This document shows, one piece after another, positions 26,329 through 35,597 of a DNA stretch of 45,625 nucleotides. The notes beneath the pieces were generated by a model. It saw nothing but the letters and a program-made list of their open reading frames with translations, ran no database searches and was not told the DNA's origin. Each line of letters begins with the position of its first letter. Positions within the stretch are counted from its first letter, which is position 1. The DNA is taken from NCBI GenBank assembly GCA_020437755.1, contig JAGQVX010000010.1, forward strand, positions 1 to 45,625. The letters are read 5' to 3'. Both the position numbers and the translations under genes were made by a program. This stretch comes from Flavobacteriales bacterium (GTDB taxonomy: Bacteria; Bacteroidota; Bacteroidia; Flavobacteriales_D; Sanyastnellaceae).

Positions 26329-26399
26329 CGATGAATGCAGCACCTTTCAGAAGTGCTCTGCTACTGTTTCTTTTTCTTTCACTTTGATTTGAATTTTAC

Positions 26400-27629
26400 A
26401 TGGTACTCTTACATAAATACTTAAACGCCTTCTCAGGTCTCCGAAAGGAGCTGTGGTGGCTCTCATTAATAACCCTGATTAACCGAGCGGGCACAATGGT
26501 AATCCCCTTTCTGTCGCTGTATCTCACCGACGCCCGAGGATTTACTTTGTCTGACGTTGGCTGGGTCATGACTGCTTTCGGATTTGGATCGCTGGCCGGT
26601 TCTTGGGCAGGCGGAAAACTAACCGATCGCTTTGGATATCGCCCCATTATGATCTGGAGCCTCACGATCAGTGGGATTATGTTCATTCTGCTTCAGTTTG
26701 TGGAGACCTTCTACATGATGTGCCTGGGCGTGTTCTTGATTATGATGGTAGCAGACGCGTTTCGTCCGGCTATGTTTGTTTCACTTGCCGCCTATAGTCG
26801 TCCGGAAAACCGCGCACGTGCGATCTCCCTTATCCGACTTGCAATGAACCTGGGTTGGACCCTTGGACCGGCATGTGGTGGATTACTCATCACGTCTTTG
26901 GGATATAGCGGACTGTTCTGGGTGGATGGTATTACCTGCATATTGGCCGTTCTGGTTTTCATACGGTTACTCCGACCGAAACCAACGGTATCCGATGGCA
27001 AGCATGTTCCCTCATCCGATGCACCCAAGGTATCGCCTTATCGAGATGGACCCTATTTGGTATTCATACTCGCCATGACCCTGATTGCCTTCTCGTTTTT
27101 ACAGTTGTTCTCGACCATTCCGCTTTTCTACCGGGATGTTCATATGCTGTCGGAGGATCAAATCGGCTTGCTCATGGCGATGAATGGTTTTGCGATTTTC
27201 CTGTTGGAAATGCCCGTCATCAAGTACTTTGAAAACCCACGTTTCTCCGTTTACAAAATACTCATTGCAAGCACTTTAATGCTCGCCCTGAGTTTCCTTG
27301 TGCTGAATTTGAGTTCGTGGTTTGGAGTACTGATCATCGGTATGTTTTTCATCACTTTTGGCGAAATCCTCAACTTCCCGTTTGGGAACTCCATGGCTGT
27401 CGAGCGTGCCCAGCGAGGCAAGCAAGGTGATTACATGGGATTGTATTCCATGGGATTTGCGGTATCGCATATTTTTGGACACAATGCCGGTATGCAACTG
27501 ATAGATAATTATGGATTTACAGTGACGTGGTATGTCATGACAGCCGTTCTTATCATTGCAGCGCTGACCTTGGTGTGGATGAAAAGGCTCATCGAACGCG
27601 AAAAGGCAGCAGTTCCCGCTTCCAACTGA
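26400..27629 (+). CDS. MFS transporter (drug/solute efflux type)
   Basis: The product has 409 residues with about 12 hydrophobic segments. The family motif A is clear in loop 2-3 (GGKLTDRFGYRPIM). A motif C-like stretch (LGWTLGPACGGLLITSLGY) lies in segment 5, typical of the 12-segment DHA1 antiporters. The central cytoplasmic loop (about 195-220) is short and charged. It should sit in the inner membrane and export small molecules by proton exchange. The substrate cannot be told. It converges with the SRPBCC gene. Confidence 0.88.
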   Translation: MVLLHKYLNAFSGLRKELWWLSLITLINRAGTMVIPFLSLYLTDARGFTLSDVGWVMTAFGFGSLAGSWAGGKLTDRFGYRPIMIWSLTISGIMFILLQFVETFYMMCLGVFLIMMVADAFRPAMFVSLAAYSRPENRARAISLIRLAMNLGWTLGPACGGLLITSLGYSGLFWVDGITCILAVLVFIRLLRPKPTVSDGKHVPSSDAPKVSPYRDGPYLVFILAMTLIAFSFLQLFSTIPLFYRDVHMLSEDQIGLLMAMNGFAIFLLEMPVIKYFENPRFSVYKILIASTLMLALSFLVLNLSSWFGVLIIGMFFITFGEILNFPFGNSMAVERAQRGKQGDYMGLYSMGFAVSHIFGHNAGMQLIDNYGFTVTWYVMTAVLIIAALTLVWMKRLIEREKAAVPASN

Positions 27630-27656
27630 TTAGTTTTACCCTCCGCATTCGGTCCC

Positions 27657-28154
27657 TCAATTGGGATTGAATGCCGGGGTGGTATGAGTGGTTTTGTGGG
27701 CGAAAATGGTGGACAACACAGTCTCACGATACGCGAATATCTCGGCTACCTTGTTCTTGATAAAAAAGGCATTCGCCAAACGTCCAAACACCCCAAACGG
27801 AGGTGAATAACTCACGATGTCGTGCATGACCACACCTCCCTCTACCTGTTCAATGATGTGCTCGTGATGCCAGATCTTATAGGGACCAATACGTTGTTCA
27901 TCAACAAAGTAGCTTCTGTTCCTCACATGGGTAATTTCTGTTACCCAGCGCACCGGAACATGTGCTACCGGACAAATAATGTATTCGATCATCATGCCGG
28001 GGTACATCTTCTGAGGGACAAAGCTCGAGAGGATTTCGAACTTCATATGGGGAGGGGTAATATCCTTCAGGTTCCGCGGACTGGAAATAAAATCCCAGAG
28101 GGTGTCAACATCAGTTGGCAGGAACTGCTCGTGCTTGTATTGATAAAACGCCAT
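27657..28154 (-). CDS. SRPBCC-family (START-like) ligand-binding protein
   Basis: The product has 165 residues with the helix-grip layout of the SRPBCC superfamily. The first strand and helix are FLPTDVDTLWDFISSPRNLKDITPPHMKF. Then come strands around MIEYIICPVAHVPVRWVTEIT and YFVDEQRIGPYKIWHHEHIIE, then VVMHDIVSYSPPFG. The C-terminal helix runs FGRLANAFFIKNKVAEIFAYRETVL. This cyclase/dehydrase-like group is common in Bacteroidota, often near photolyase or oxidoreductase genes. A hydrophobic small ligand is likely. A TTTGGCGAATGCC motif (27768-27780) encodes RLANAF in the last helix. Confidence 0.82.
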   Translation of the reverse strand: MAFYQYKHEQFLPTDVDTLWDFISSPRNLKDITPPHMKFEILSSFVPQKMYPGMMIEYIICPVAHVPVRWVTEITHVRNRSYFVDEQRIGPYKIWHHEHIIEQVEGGVVMHDIVSYSPPFGVFGRLANAFFIKNKVAEIFAYRETVLSTIFAHKTTHTTPAFNPN

Positions 28155-28229
28155 GCCACTTAAACAACCACAGGGTGAATGTGTTCACGGGGGGGGAAAT
28201 TTGATTTGATCGCAAACACCAATACACGA

Positions 28230-28258
28230 TTGCATATTCTCAGGTTGTCTTATCTTTG
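28230..28258 (+). promoter_or_regulatory. Promoter of the toxin-antitoxin operon
   Basis: TTG (28230-28232), 18 bases, then TATCTTTG (28251-28258) fits TTG-N18/19-TAnnTTTG. Transcription would start near 28265, which excludes an ATG at 28256 and supports 28322 as the antitoxin start. Confidence 0.7.
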
Positions 28259-28321
28259 ATGTTGCACGCTATATTCATCGTAATACGTAATACCTACGGA
28301 TCAACCGAACACCCAATAGTC

Positions 28322-28534
28322 ATGAAAGAAATCACGCTCAAAATTCCGGATAGCAAATTGGGCTTCTTTATGGAACTCGTCAAACACTTAGGTTTCGAAG
28401 TTTCTGAAGAAATCGAAGTTCCTGACGAACACAAGTATATTGTCAGAGAGCGTATTAAATCTGCCAACGAAAACGAAATGGTGTCGTGGAAAGAAGGTCG
28501 CAAAGGCCTGTCATATAAAGGTAAATCCAAGTAA
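28322..28534 (+). CDS. Antitoxin of a RelE/ParE-type toxin-antitoxin pair
   Basis: The product has 70 residues. It is a charged protein with a beta-strand start (MKEITLKIPDSKLGFFMELVKHLGF) and a basic, probably disordered tail (SWKEGRKGLSYKGKSK). Its TAA is followed directly by the ATG of the toxin gene, so the two are translationally coupled. The call rests on size, order and partner. Small Bacteroidota antitoxins of this type often lack a recognisable DNA-binding domain. It should neutralise the toxin and repress the operon. Confidence 0.72.
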   Translation: MKEITLKIPDSKLGFFMELVKHLGFEVSEEIEVPDEHKYIVRERIKSANENEMVSWKEGRKGLSYKGKSK

Positions 28535-28828
28535 ATGACCTTTGCTCTGCTTGTTGATCCCAGAGCCCTTAGGGATATTCAAAATGCCATTGATTATTAT
28601 GACAATCAGCAACCACATTTGGGAAAGCGTTTTGAAAACGCGTTGAACAGAACTCTGCTTGTTTTAGAAACGAATCCATACTTCAGGATTCGGTATGACG
28701 ACGTGCGCTGCATTCCTGTGAAGAAATTTCCCTTTCTGGTGCATTATACTGTCAATGAACGAGGTCAAAGCATAACCGTACATGCCGTGTTTCATACTTC
28801 TCTTGATCCACAAAAGTGGATTAGGTGA
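28535..28828 (+). CDS. RelE/ParE-superfamily toxin
   Basis: The product has 97 residues. The fold is readable: strand FALLVDPRALRDIQNAIDYYDNQ with the first helix, a second helix FENALNRTLLVLETNP, then strands FRIRYDDVRCIPVKKFPFLVHYTVNE and ITVHAVFHTSLDPQKW. This layout, with the C-terminal HAVFHTSxDPxxW, fits the ParE/RelE-like plasmid stabilisation family. RelE toxins cut ribosome-bound mRNA and ParE toxins poison gyrase. The sequence does not decide which. It lies immediately after the antitoxin gene. Confidence 0.85.
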   Translation: MTFALLVDPRALRDIQNAIDYYDNQQPHLGKRFENALNRTLLVLETNPYFRIRYDDVRCIPVKKFPFLVHYTVNERGQSITVHAVFHTSLDPQKWIR

Positions 28829-29004
28829 CGGAGAAGTCTCAACAATCAAATCTCCTTTCCCCTGCACTCCGGCTAGAATTTCTTTTTGCTTGAGCAAAAA
28901 AAAAAGACATTCATAGACACATCTCTTTACTGCGCCATCAGCGAGAAATCGAGAGACACATTAACCGGCACATTTTTGACCGATTCAACGGCACGTAAAA
29001 AAAA

Positions 29005-29030
29005 TAGGGACGAAGTGTGCTTCGTCCCTA
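29005..29030 (-). terminator. Hairpin terminator with U tract between converging genes
   Basis: TAGGGACGAAG (29005-29015) and CTTCGTCCCTA (29020-29030) form a perfect 11-bp stem with loop TGTG. On the minus strand it is followed at once by eight T, so it should end transcription of the T9SS gene at 29058-30806. The rest of the gap 28829-29057 holds a second weaker A/T-flanked hairpin near 28881-28906 (TTTTTGCT-TGA-GCAAAAA) that could serve the toxin operon, and no gene. Confidence 0.8.
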
Positions 29031-29057
29031 CGGTATATTGAAATATCAATTTGGGAT

Positions 29058-30806
29058 TTATTCGGCTTTTTCCATTCGCTTAACCATTCGCTTGCCGTCA
29101 ACGGTCAATTCATAGAAATACACTCCCGCCGGGAGATCTTTCATGTCATAACGAACCGTATGCTGTCCGGCGGCTTGATTACTATTGATCAACTCATCCA
29201 CCGTGCGGCCACTCAAATCCAAAATGCGAAGCGACACCTTTCCGGGAACAAACAACTCATAAGGGATTACAGTCATATCGCGGGTTGGGTTGGGCATGTT
29301 TTGTCCCAGTCCAAACGTTAAGTCATTGTACTCTTCAACGCTGATCACCCAGTCACCGGTGCGGATACGTACCGAAGGCTGATAAGCCCATCCGAAGTAA
29401 AAATCCTCGGTATCCTGGAAAAAGTCTCCGTGCATTACGGTTGAGAAATCCCCATCTCCGAATTCACATTGAACCCATACCACTTCATCACCTCCAAAAC
29501 CGTGAATACCGGCGAAGTAGGTCTTGCCTGCTTCCAATACGATCTCTTCATTGATAACAAGCGTGATATACTCATCGTTGTCAATGTCGGCCTGCGTAAT
29601 TTGATACGACCAGTTAAATGCGGTGAGCTCGTTTACAGTCTGAAAGCCATTATCATCTGTTCCAACCCATTCGTGGACCCAAACGTCAATCTCCTGTCCA
29701 ACCGTTGTTCCTTCCGCAATTTTCAATTCAACGCTCAGGATATCCGTGTCTTCAACGATCTCGAAAACATTACCCATCATGAATTCGTTCCACACGCCAT
29801 TGATCTCCCTTCCCGATGCGGCATAGTTTAATTCACTTTCCACCACATGCGAATAAATGCCTTCGGTAACCTCCACATTGCGAAGGGCAGTTTCATTACC
29901 TACGGCAATGGCATCATCCGGCTGATCCGCTTCGGCTGAGAAGTTGAAATCATGTTCTCCGAAAACGTTCAAGGTCACTCCGGTAGCAATCCAAATGGTG
30001 TCAATTGCAAATGAATTCAAACTGTCCAACGATCCTGTTGAAACATCCAACGTCAATGGATCACCATTAGGATCCAGAATCTCTACTGTACCTACGATGT
30101 TGGTCAGTTGCTCAGCTCCGAAATTGCGGATAATCATCCCTACTTCCAGATCCTGTGTCTGCCCCTGCGGTACCTGTCGATACTCATACTCTGTCACAAT
30201 ATTATCTGTATACGCATCAAACACCTCCAAATCATAGTCGGGCAGTTCTACGATAGTCACATTGTCGATTTGCCAGCCGTAAGACCAGTCTGCTCGGTAC
30301 CGAAAGCGAATCTGCACATTCGAAGGGTCACCGGCTACGGCATCGGTGATGTTGATGTAGATGTGTTCCGGATTCGGACGACTGGTACGACCTACTCCAT
30401 CATTGATGGTGGTGGTGTGCCAGGTAGTTCCACCATCCGATGAAACCTGAACCTGTGTGGTGTCCATTCCGGTTTCGAACTCCTGAAAATACTGATCAAA
30501 CTCCAATCGGAGTTGTGCCGGCGCATCGCTGAGGTCCAATACGGGTGACGTTAGGTATGAATTGGTAGAAAAACCATTACCTAAATAGTCATCGTCGAGC
30601 AACATCCATCCGGTTGATGTATTCATATCCGGAACGCCCCAAATGGAAGCCGTTGGTTGCGGACCTTCATCGGTCCATTCAAACAAAACACCGTCGCCCG
30701 AAGAAGTCCATCCCTCAGCATCGGCGTCAAAGGTCCATTCGCCATAATTCTGGCCGATGGATACGCCTGCAAAGGCTATAAATGCTAGTGTAAAAATTGA
30801 TCTCAT
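29058..30806 (-). CDS. T9SS-secreted protein with MAM/jelly-roll-like N-terminal domain
   Basis: The product has 582 residues, counted from the ATG at 30806 giving the signal peptide MRSIFTLAFIAFAGVSIGQ. Residues about 22-190 look like a jelly-roll carbohydrate/ligand-binding domain. It starts YGEWTFDADAEGWTSSGD, continues TSPVLDLSDAPAQLRLEFDQYFQ, and ends SYGWQIDNVTIVELPDYDLEV, the usual close of this domain in Bacteroidota exoproteins. A CARDB-like linker (about 200-300) and another all-beta region follow. The last 80 residues are a Por sorting domain (FGLGQNMPNPTRDMTVIPYEL ... LPAGVYFYELTVDGKRMVKRM). It is a surface or released protein. No catalytic motif was recognised. Confidence 0.82.
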   Translation of the reverse strand: MRSIFTLAFIAFAGVSIGQNYGEWTFDADAEGWTSSGDGVLFEWTDEGPQPTASIWGVPDMNTSTGWMLLDDDYLGNGFSTNSYLTSPVLDLSDAPAQLRLEFDQYFQEFETGMDTTQVQVSSDGGTTWHTTTINDGVGRTSRPNPEHIYINITDAVAGDPSNVQIRFRYRADWSYGWQIDNVTIVELPDYDLEVFDAYTDNIVTEYEYRQVPQGQTQDLEVGMIIRNFGAEQLTNIVGTVEILDPNGDPLTLDVSTGSLDSLNSFAIDTIWIATGVTLNVFGEHDFNFSAEADQPDDAIAVGNETALRNVEVTEGIYSHVVESELNYAASGREINGVWNEFMMGNVFEIVEDTDILSVELKIAEGTTVGQEIDVWVHEWVGTDDNGFQTVNELTAFNWSYQITQADIDNDEYITLVINEEIVLEAGKTYFAGIHGFGGDEVVWVQCEFGDGDFSTVMHGDFFQDTEDFYFGWAYQPSVRIRTGDWVISVEEYNDLTFGLGQNMPNPTRDMTVIPYELFVPGKVSLRILDLSGRTVDELINSNQAAGQHTVRYDMKDLPAGVYFYELTVDGKRMVKRMEKAE

Positions 30807-30956
30807 ATACTTTGATTTTGGTTGTGGTGCACGAATATAAGCTGAACATTCCGAATCCCACCGACCGTTCATCATTCAATTGTTATGGTTTGCAAAGATC
30901 CGTTGATACTTTTGTGAGAAAATCACAGTTCTTTCGTGATTCACCAAATTGGACGC

Positions 30957-31655
30957 ATGAAACACGTACTTATTATTGAAGACGATCACGACATTTCACG
31001 ACTGCTCGAAATCCACCTCACCAACATGGGGTTTCAAACTACCTTGGCCTTCGATGGCAAAGATGGGCTGCTGAAAGGGATTGAAAATGAGTATGATATG
31101 ATTATTCTCGATATCATGCTTCCCTCAATGGATGGTTTCGAGGTTTGTCGCCAATTGCGCATTGAAAAGGTCAATTCACCTATCCTCATGCTTACAAGTA
31201 AAAGCGAGGAAATCGATAAGGTTGTTGGTCTGGAAACCGGTGCAGATGACTACATGACCAAGCCATTTTCGGTGCGGGAACTTGAGGCGCGCATCAAGGC
31301 CATTATGCGCAGGGTTGAGGGAGTGAGGCATTCGCCAAATGGTGCTTCGCACAGGATTATCGAAATCGACAACCTGCACATCGATTCGGCAAATCGCATC
31401 GTGCGTAAAAACGGTGAACGCATTTCGCTGACCCCGAAAGAATTTGAATTGCTTGTCTTAATGGCCAGCAACCCGGGTAGAACTTATTCGCGTATGGATT
31501 TGCTCAATGAAGTGTGGAATTATGACTTCGAAGGCTACGAACATACCGTCAACAGTCACATTAACCGACTACGGGGTAAAATTGAAGATGACATGAACGA
31601 TCCGCGGTTTATCCTTACCGCATGGGGAGTGGGATACCGCTTCCGTGAATTCTAA
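30957..31655 (+). CDS. OmpR/PhoB-family response regulator
   Basis: The product has 232 residues from the ATG at 30957 (MKHVLIIEDD). A start 21 bases upstream is less likely because the receiver domain begins directly here. The receiver domain (1-120) has acidic pocket EDD, phospho-acceptor D52 (MIILDIMLPSMDG), Thr/Ser at TSK and K102 (YMTKPFS). The C-terminal winged helix (about 135-232) has SLTPKEFELLVLMASNPGRTYSR and the recognition-helix region YEHTVNSHINRLRGKIE. It is followed after 9 bases by its histidine kinase. A TTTGGCGNATGCC motif (reverse) lies in the linker, encoding RHSPNG. Confidence 0.94.
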   Translation: MKHVLIIEDDHDISRLLEIHLTNMGFQTTLAFDGKDGLLKGIENEYDMIILDIMLPSMDGFEVCRQLRIEKVNSPILMLTSKSEEIDKVVGLETGADDYMTKPFSVRELEARIKAIMRRVEGVRHSPNGASHRIIEIDNLHIDSANRIVRKNGERISLTPKEFELLVLMASNPGRTYSRMDLLNEVWNYDFEGYEHTVNSHINRLRGKIEDDMNDPRFILTAWGVGYRFREF

Positions 31656-31664
31656 ACTTCCGCT

Positions 31665-33113
31665 ATGAAATCCATACGCCTCTTTACCAAACTCGCTCTG
31701 CTCTTCTTTGGACTGCTGCTTATCGTTAGCGGAATAAACCTGATTTTATCCGTTCGGGCAGCCCGCGAATATTCGCTGGAAGTCACACAACACCTCGACA
31801 AAGACCTGGCGGCCAATACGGTATCGATGATAGCTCCCTTGCTTGATTCATCCTCTACCGACGCGGCTATTCAGGACATTATGCACTCCATGATGGTTAT
31901 CAACCCCAGCGTGGAAGTGTACCTTCTGGATGAGAAAGGAGCCATTCTCAATTATGCAGCGCCCGACAAAGTGGTCAAGCTCAAACAGGTGGACCTGGAA
32001 CCCATCAAGGCATTCGTTGACCATTTGCCGGATGGCGTATTATATGGCGATGACCCACGCACACCCGGTTCAACCAAAATCTTCTCAGCCGCCCCGATTG
32101 AACGAAACGGACAAGTGCAAGGCTACATATACATTGTCCTCGCCAGCCAGGAATACCAGTCGGCCGCCGATATGATGTTTGGATCCTATATCCTCAATTT
32201 GAGTTTCAGGAGTTTTGTGGTCATCCTGGTGATTGCTACCCTCATTGGCCTGGGCCTTATTTGGCTGATTACCCGGCAGTTGAGACACGTCATTCAACAA
32301 ATGCGCACATTCCGCGATGGAGATCATTCGGCCCGCATCAATATCCAAAATCGCGAATTGGCTGATATGACCCAGACCTTTAATGAAATGGCCGACACCA
32401 TACAGCGCCAAATAGAAGACCTGAAGAGTGTTGACCGCCTGCGTCAGGAACTCGTTGCAAATATTAGCCACGACCTGCGCACTCCTATTTCTTCCATCCA
32501 GGGATTTTGCGAGCTGCTGAGTATGCAGAGCGATCTAACTCAGGAACAGCAACAGGAATACCTGGGAATCATCAATAAGAATGTCATCAAGCTGAAGAAG
32601 CTCGTGAACGACTTGTTTGAACTATCCAAGCTCGAAGCCGGGGTGGTGCAGCCCCGCCTGGAACCCGTGAATATAGCCGAACTCGTACATGATATCGCCA
32701 GCAAATACCGACTGATGGCTCAAGACAAAGGGATCCACCTCAACACCATCTACAGCAAGGAACTCCCTTTGGCGAATGCCGACACTGCCATGATCGACCG
32801 GGTACTGCAGAACCTCGTGGACAACAGTCTGAAGTTTTGCGAGGGGGGCGATACGATCACCATCGAAATCCAACAAATGGAGAACGATCGTTTGAATATC
32901 AAGGTCAGCGACAGTGGAAAGGGCATTGCAGAAGCTGATCTTCCCTTTATCTTTGACCGCTATTATAAAGGGGGCGACCACGATACCAAGAATGGCACCG
33001 GACTTGGCCTTGCCATTTCACGAAAAATGATTGAATTGCACGGCAGTATGATCCAGGTGAAAAGCCAACTGCATCGTGGAACTGAGTTTAGTTTCTGGCT
33101 TCCCGCCTTGTAA
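31665..33113 (+). CDS. Membrane sensor histidine kinase
   Basis: The product has 482 residues. Transmembrane helix 1 (about 5-28) is followed by a periplasmic sensor domain of about 145 residues. Helix 2 is at about 177-202. HAMP (about 203-258) is followed by HisKA with phospho-acceptor H269 (SHDLRTPISS). The HATPase domain has N box NLVDNSLKF, G1 box DSGKGIAEADLPFIFDRYYKG and G2 box NGTGLGLAISRKM. It is an EnvZ/ResE-like kinase paired with the preceding regulator. The signal is unknown. The gene that follows 30 bases later in the same direction encodes a large secreted repeat protein that may be a target or partner; this is inference. Confidence 0.93.
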   Translation: MKSIRLFTKLALLFFGLLLIVSGINLILSVRAAREYSLEVTQHLDKDLAANTVSMIAPLLDSSSTDAAIQDIMHSMMVINPSVEVYLLDEKGAILNYAAPDKVVKLKQVDLEPIKAFVDHLPDGVLYGDDPRTPGSTKIFSAAPIERNGQVQGYIYIVLASQEYQSAADMMFGSYILNLSFRSFVVILVIATLIGLGLIWLITRQLRHVIQQMRTFRDGDHSARINIQNRELADMTQTFNEMADTIQRQIEDLKSVDRLRQELVANISHDLRTPISSIQGFCELLSMQSDLTQEQQQEYLGIINKNVIKLKKLVNDLFELSKLEAGVVQPRLEPVNIAELVHDIASKYRLMAQDKGIHLNTIYSKELPLANADTAMIDRVLQNLVDNSLKFCEGGDTITIEIQQMENDRLNIKVSDSGKGIAEADLPFIFDRYYKGGDHDTKNGTGLGLAISRKMIELHGSMIQVKSQLHRGTEFSFWLPAL

Positions 33114-33143
33114 ACAGCATGTAATAACCATCAAATTTCAGGT

Positions 33144-35549
33144 ATGAAATACAAACTTCTACTATCTACTTTTTTATGTGTTTTAACCGTTTCAATGCTC
33201 CGTGGGCAAATCCATATTACCGAAGTACGTGTAGATCTCGGAGATGGTGATATGTACAATACCAGCGCAATGACCGTGAATATTTCGAGTTATTGGCTGT
33301 GTAATTTTCCTACTTACGATCAATTGAGCACACTTACAGTGGTGTGCGGGAGTCTCAACCTGGCTCCGGGCGAATATGTAGCCATTGAAGGTTTTGGTAT
33401 TAGCGCGGCAGATGGTGAGTGTGGTCTGTACAGCTCTCCTAACTACGCGAGTTCTGCAGCTATTGTGGATTACGTGGAATGGGGTTCAACCGGACACTTC
33501 CGATCTTCAACCGCAGTAGCCGGTGGCGTTTGGACAACCGGTGCATTTGCTCCTGCCATGGCAGCCGGACAATCAATTGGCGTGGATGGCAATGGATATG
33601 CCGCATCGAACTGGGTGTTGTACACTACTCCAACGATTTGTGATCCCAATGTTAGCACTGCAGTGTGCGAGGGAGGCATGGTATCGCTTTCCGACGAATC
33701 GACCAACGCAAGCGTATGTGTAATGGATGGTGAAGCCGATGTTCTGGAATTTGCAACAAACTCGGGGTCTGAAGAAACCTACCAATACATTATTACTGAT
33801 TTCAACAATGTGGTACTTGGATTCGTCAGCGGAACCACTTACGATTTCGACAATGACGATCCGGGAATCTGTCTGGTTTACGGTTTGTCCTATGCCGGCA
33901 ACCTTACCGTTCAAGAAGGTGATAACCTCGACGATGGTAACCTGGCCGATGATTGTTTCGAGTTATCATCCAACTTCATCACCATCAACCGCGAATTTGT
34001 GGATGGTGGCGATGTTACGCTTACTGATGGATCGACTTTGGCGTATGCCTGCTTTGGCGACAATGAAACCAACTACTCTTTCATCAACACCTCCGAATCG
34101 GGAGCAGCCTACATGTATGTTGTTGTTGAGAATGGAATCATTCTCGAGGTCATAACCGGTAACGAAAACAACTTCGGATTCATGGCCAACGCCATGTGTC
34201 AGATCTACGGAGTATCCTTCACCGGCGACTTCCTGCTGGGAACGGGTATGAACTTTTTCGACAATCCGGCCAGTACAGGATGCTATGCTATTTCCGATTC
34301 GTATGCTTTGGTCATCACGCACTCACCCGAAGGTGGTATGCTCGACGTGAATGGAGAAACGGAGCTCAATGTATGCTCGGGAAGCATGATCGATTTCGCC
34401 AACAACTCTGGATCAAACCTGGCGTATAGTCTGGCCATAACCGACGTGGATGATCTCCTCATCGAATGGGTTGACGGCGTAAGCTTTGACTTCTCTGGAT
34501 ATGCGGAAGGCACCTATCGTGTGTACGGATTGAGCTATGCCAACATTACTACGATCATGCCGGGAGACAACATCATGGACATGGATCCTGCGGATCAATG
34601 TTTCGAATGGTCGGAGAACTTCATGACCATCAATGTTACAGAAGTTGACGGAGGTGAGGTTATGACCATTGATGGTACAACGGCCGCCGACATCTGCACC
34701 AATCTGGGTTTCGTGGAATTCAGCACCACCTCTTTGTCGGGTGCAGAATATGCCTACCTCATTGTGGACGAAAGTGGATCAATTATCCAAATTGTGGATA
34801 GTGAATATGATTTCGTTTCCGCCATTCCCGGGATTTATCATGTTTACGGGTTGTCTTGGACAGGAAACTTGCTGGCTGCGATTGGAGTGAATATTTCTGA
34901 AGATCTGAGTGATGGGTGTGCGCAATTATCGTCAAACTCTATCGACTTTACGCTTCATGAAATCGATGGTGGATCTATAGAAACATCGGACGGACAAACA
35001 TCTGTTTCCATAATTATTGAAGGCGATCCTGATGTACTCAATATAGTCAATGATTCCGAATCTGTTGAAGAATACTCCTACATGCTGACGGATGAAAACA
35101 ATGTAATGATTGAACTTATTGCTGCTGATTATGACTTTGATAACACAATGTTTGCCTTATATGATATAGTACGGGTGTATGGTGTGAGCCATTGGCTGGA
35201 CCTGAGTTGGATTGATGGCGAGACCATTGATGATCTTGCATCTTTCGGTTGCCATGAGGTGTCTGAAAACTATATCGAAATCACTATTGAGTTTGGTTTC
35301 AGCATCAATGACTCGAATGCTCCCAGCATTACTTTGTACCCCAATCCCGCAAATGACCAAATCTTTGTATTGGGTATGAATGTGGGTGCGACGTATGAGG
35401 TGACCGACCTTTCGGGCCGTCAAATTTCCTCTGGAAAGGCTACTTCGATGCAAGTATCTGTGGATGTATCATTGCTCAACTCGGGTACTTACATCTTCAA
35501 CTCTTGCCACGAGGGCAAATGTGCAACTCAACTTTTTGTTGTAGAATAA
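33144..35549 (+). CDS. T9SS-secreted protein with five ~107-residue repeats
   Basis: The product has 801 residues. The signal peptide is MKYKLLLSTFLCVLTVSMLRGQ. An N-terminal domain (about 23-170; IHITEVRVDLGDGDMYN ... YVEWGSTGHF) recalls lamin-tail-like domains. Five repeats follow, starting near residues 174, 287, 396, 503 and 609. Each has the pattern (D/E)GG-x-V-x-x-x-D-G, a Cys in most, F-x-N-x-S-x-S-x-x-x-Y-x-Y-x-I-x-D, then VYGLSYxGNL, then a D-x-C-x-E-x-S-x-N-x-I stretch. A Por sorting domain closes the protein (SITLYPNPANDQIFVLG ... AT-QLFVVE). I do not recognise the repeat family. It starts 30 bases after the kinase stop and ends in a strong terminator. Confidence 0.8.
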   Translation: MKYKLLLSTFLCVLTVSMLRGQIHITEVRVDLGDGDMYNTSAMTVNISSYWLCNFPTYDQLSTLTVVCGSLNLAPGEYVAIEGFGISAADGECGLYSSPNYASSAAIVDYVEWGSTGHFRSSTAVAGGVWTTGAFAPAMAAGQSIGVDGNGYAASNWVLYTTPTICDPNVSTAVCEGGMVSLSDESTNASVCVMDGEADVLEFATNSGSEETYQYIITDFNNVVLGFVSGTTYDFDNDDPGICLVYGLSYAGNLTVQEGDNLDDGNLADDCFELSSNFITINREFVDGGDVTLTDGSTLAYACFGDNETNYSFINTSESGAAYMYVVVENGIILEVITGNENNFGFMANAMCQIYGVSFTGDFLLGTGMNFFDNPASTGCYAISDSYALVITHSPEGGMLDVNGETELNVCSGSMIDFANNSGSNLAYSLAITDVDDLLIEWVDGVSFDFSGYAEGTYRVYGLSYANITTIMPGDNIMDMDPADQCFEWSENFMTINVTEVDGGEVMTIDGTTAADICTNLGFVEFSTTSLSGAEYAYLIVDESGSIIQIVDSEYDFVSAIPGIYHVYGLSWTGNLLAAIGVNISEDLSDGCAQLSSNSIDFTLHEIDGGSIETSDGQTSVSIIIEGDPDVLNIVNDSESVEEYSYMLTDENNVMIELIAADYDFDNTMFALYDIVRVYGVSHWLDLSWIDGETIDDLASFGCHEVSENYIEITIEFGFSINDSNAPSITLYPNPANDQIFVLGMNVGATYEVTDLSGRQISSGKATSMQVSVDVSLLNSGTYIFNSCHEGKCATQLFVVE

Positions 35550-35571
35550 TCTATTCCTCTATAAATGAGTT

Positions 35572-35597
35572 AAAGGGAGCCACGTGCTCCCTTTTTC
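35572..35597 (+). terminator. Rho-independent terminator after the five-repeat protein
   Basis: AAAGGGAGC and GCTCCCTTT form the stem (about 35572-35594) around CACGT, followed by TTCTTTTTC. It separates this transcription unit from the sugar dehydrogenase operon. The remaining part of the gap to 35727 shows only a weak promoter-like TATCTTTA at 35700-35707. Confidence 0.8.

Noticed and set aside
28256-28321. Upstream ATG that would lengthen the antitoxin by 22 residues
   Set aside because: It lies inside the -7 box and before the predicted transcription start. The ATG at 28322 begins the conserved-looking strand.
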